From Neorhizobium lilium (GTDB lineage Bacteria > Pseudomonadota > Alphaproteobacteria > Rhizobiales > Rhizobiaceae): a stretch of 64,000 nucleotides of DNA. Below the pieces are notes generated by a model, which saw only the letters and a list, made by a program, of their open reading frames with translations, was not told where the DNA came from and did no database searches. Below are positions 63,944 through 64,000 of this stretch, one piece after another. Position 1 is the stretch's first letter; every line of letters starts with the position of its first letter. The stretch lies in assembly GCF_004053875.1 (NCBI RefSeq), contig NZ_SBIP01000002.1, positions 496,001 to 560,000 of the forward strand. Direction: 5' to 3'. The position numbers and the translations under genes are program-made.

Positions 63944-64000
63944 ATGCGTCCATCATCCCTTCTCGCCCTTGTCATGGCTGCCTGCATGTTTGCGGCCGGT
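63944..64000 (+). CDS. Start of a secreted or lipoprotein gene (cut by window edge)
   Basis: The first 19 codons only: MRPSSLLALVMAACMFAAG. A GAAGGAAAG ribosome site precedes the ATG. The sequence looks like a signal peptide, and LVMAAC could be a lipobox. The rest lies beyond the window, so the product cannot be named. Confidence 0.6.
   Translation, partial: MRPSSLLALVMAACMFAAG

Overview
The window is chromosomal DNA of an alphaproteobacterium, almost certainly a member of the Rhizobiaceae (Rhizobium/Agrobacterium/Sinorhizobium type). The grounds are: high GC with GC-rich third codon positions; a fused trpE(G) anthranilate synthase behind a Trp-Trp-Trp leader peptide; a NolR-type ArsR regulator; a choXWV choline transporter; an AglA-type alpha-glucosidase; and a palindromic intergenic element of the rhizobial RIME kind. 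Most genes are core metabolism or envelope functions. I found no rRNA, tRNA, CRISPR array, phage or insertion sequence.

Layout. 1-2.5 kb: small secreted and conserved proteins around hemF. 2.5-5.0 kb: a minus-strand operon DUF1285-nudix-cca joined by ATGA overlaps. 5.3-13.3 kb: a long plus-strand operon with a MoxR AAA+ ATPase, a DUF58 protein, two large VWA-like membrane proteins (one BatA/DUF4159, one GATase-like) and two tandem GNAT acetyltransferases; a RIME-like palindromic element sits inside it. 13.3-19.1 kb: an MFS transporter, a GNAT, a glutathionyl-hydroquinone reductase, an AT-richer orphan trypsin-like protease, a nudix protein and a metallophosphoesterase. 19.2-21.5 kb: an ECF sigma factor, its probable anti-sigma partner and an agmatinase-like gene. 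21.6-25.6 kb: leuA with a leucine-rich leader peptide, benE and a ClpP paralogue. 25.8-31.6 kb: a HupE-like protein, a DUF2076 protein, queF, a CDF metal transporter, and a DHA2 MFS transporter facing a LysR regulator. 32.1-34.5 kb: trpE(G) with its trpL attenuator. 34.6-44.7 kb: an extensin-like protein, fhs, a TonB-dependent heme-type receptor, a LuxR solo, a DUF2333 pair and tdk. 44.9-50.8 kb: choXWV, a HugZ-like protein, a NolR-like regulator and an omega-aminotransferase. 51-58.8 kb: an orphan amino-acid binding protein, a TetX-like monooxygenase facing its TetR regulator, a CPA1 antiporter, aglA and a KDG kinase. 58.9-64 kb: a secreted protein, a VapBC pair whose toxin is frameshifted, a glycosyltransferase, a 27-residue membrane peptide, der, a YfgM-like protein, and a truncated secreted or lipoprotein gene at the right edge.

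The most informative non-coding structure is a pair of amino-acid attenuators (leuL-leuA and trpL-trpE(G)). Both have a sigma70-like promoter with 17-bp spacing whose predicted start point falls on or near the A of the leader peptide's ATG, so both leaders look leaderless. Other structures that gene calls do not explain are a hairpin that would mask the Shine-Dalgarno sequence of the DUF2076 gene, a nested inverted repeat upstream of the ECF sigma gene, a 16-bp perfect inverted repeat between DUF1285 and moxR, and tandem TGGAA-N5-TTCCA operators between tetR and the TetX-like gene.
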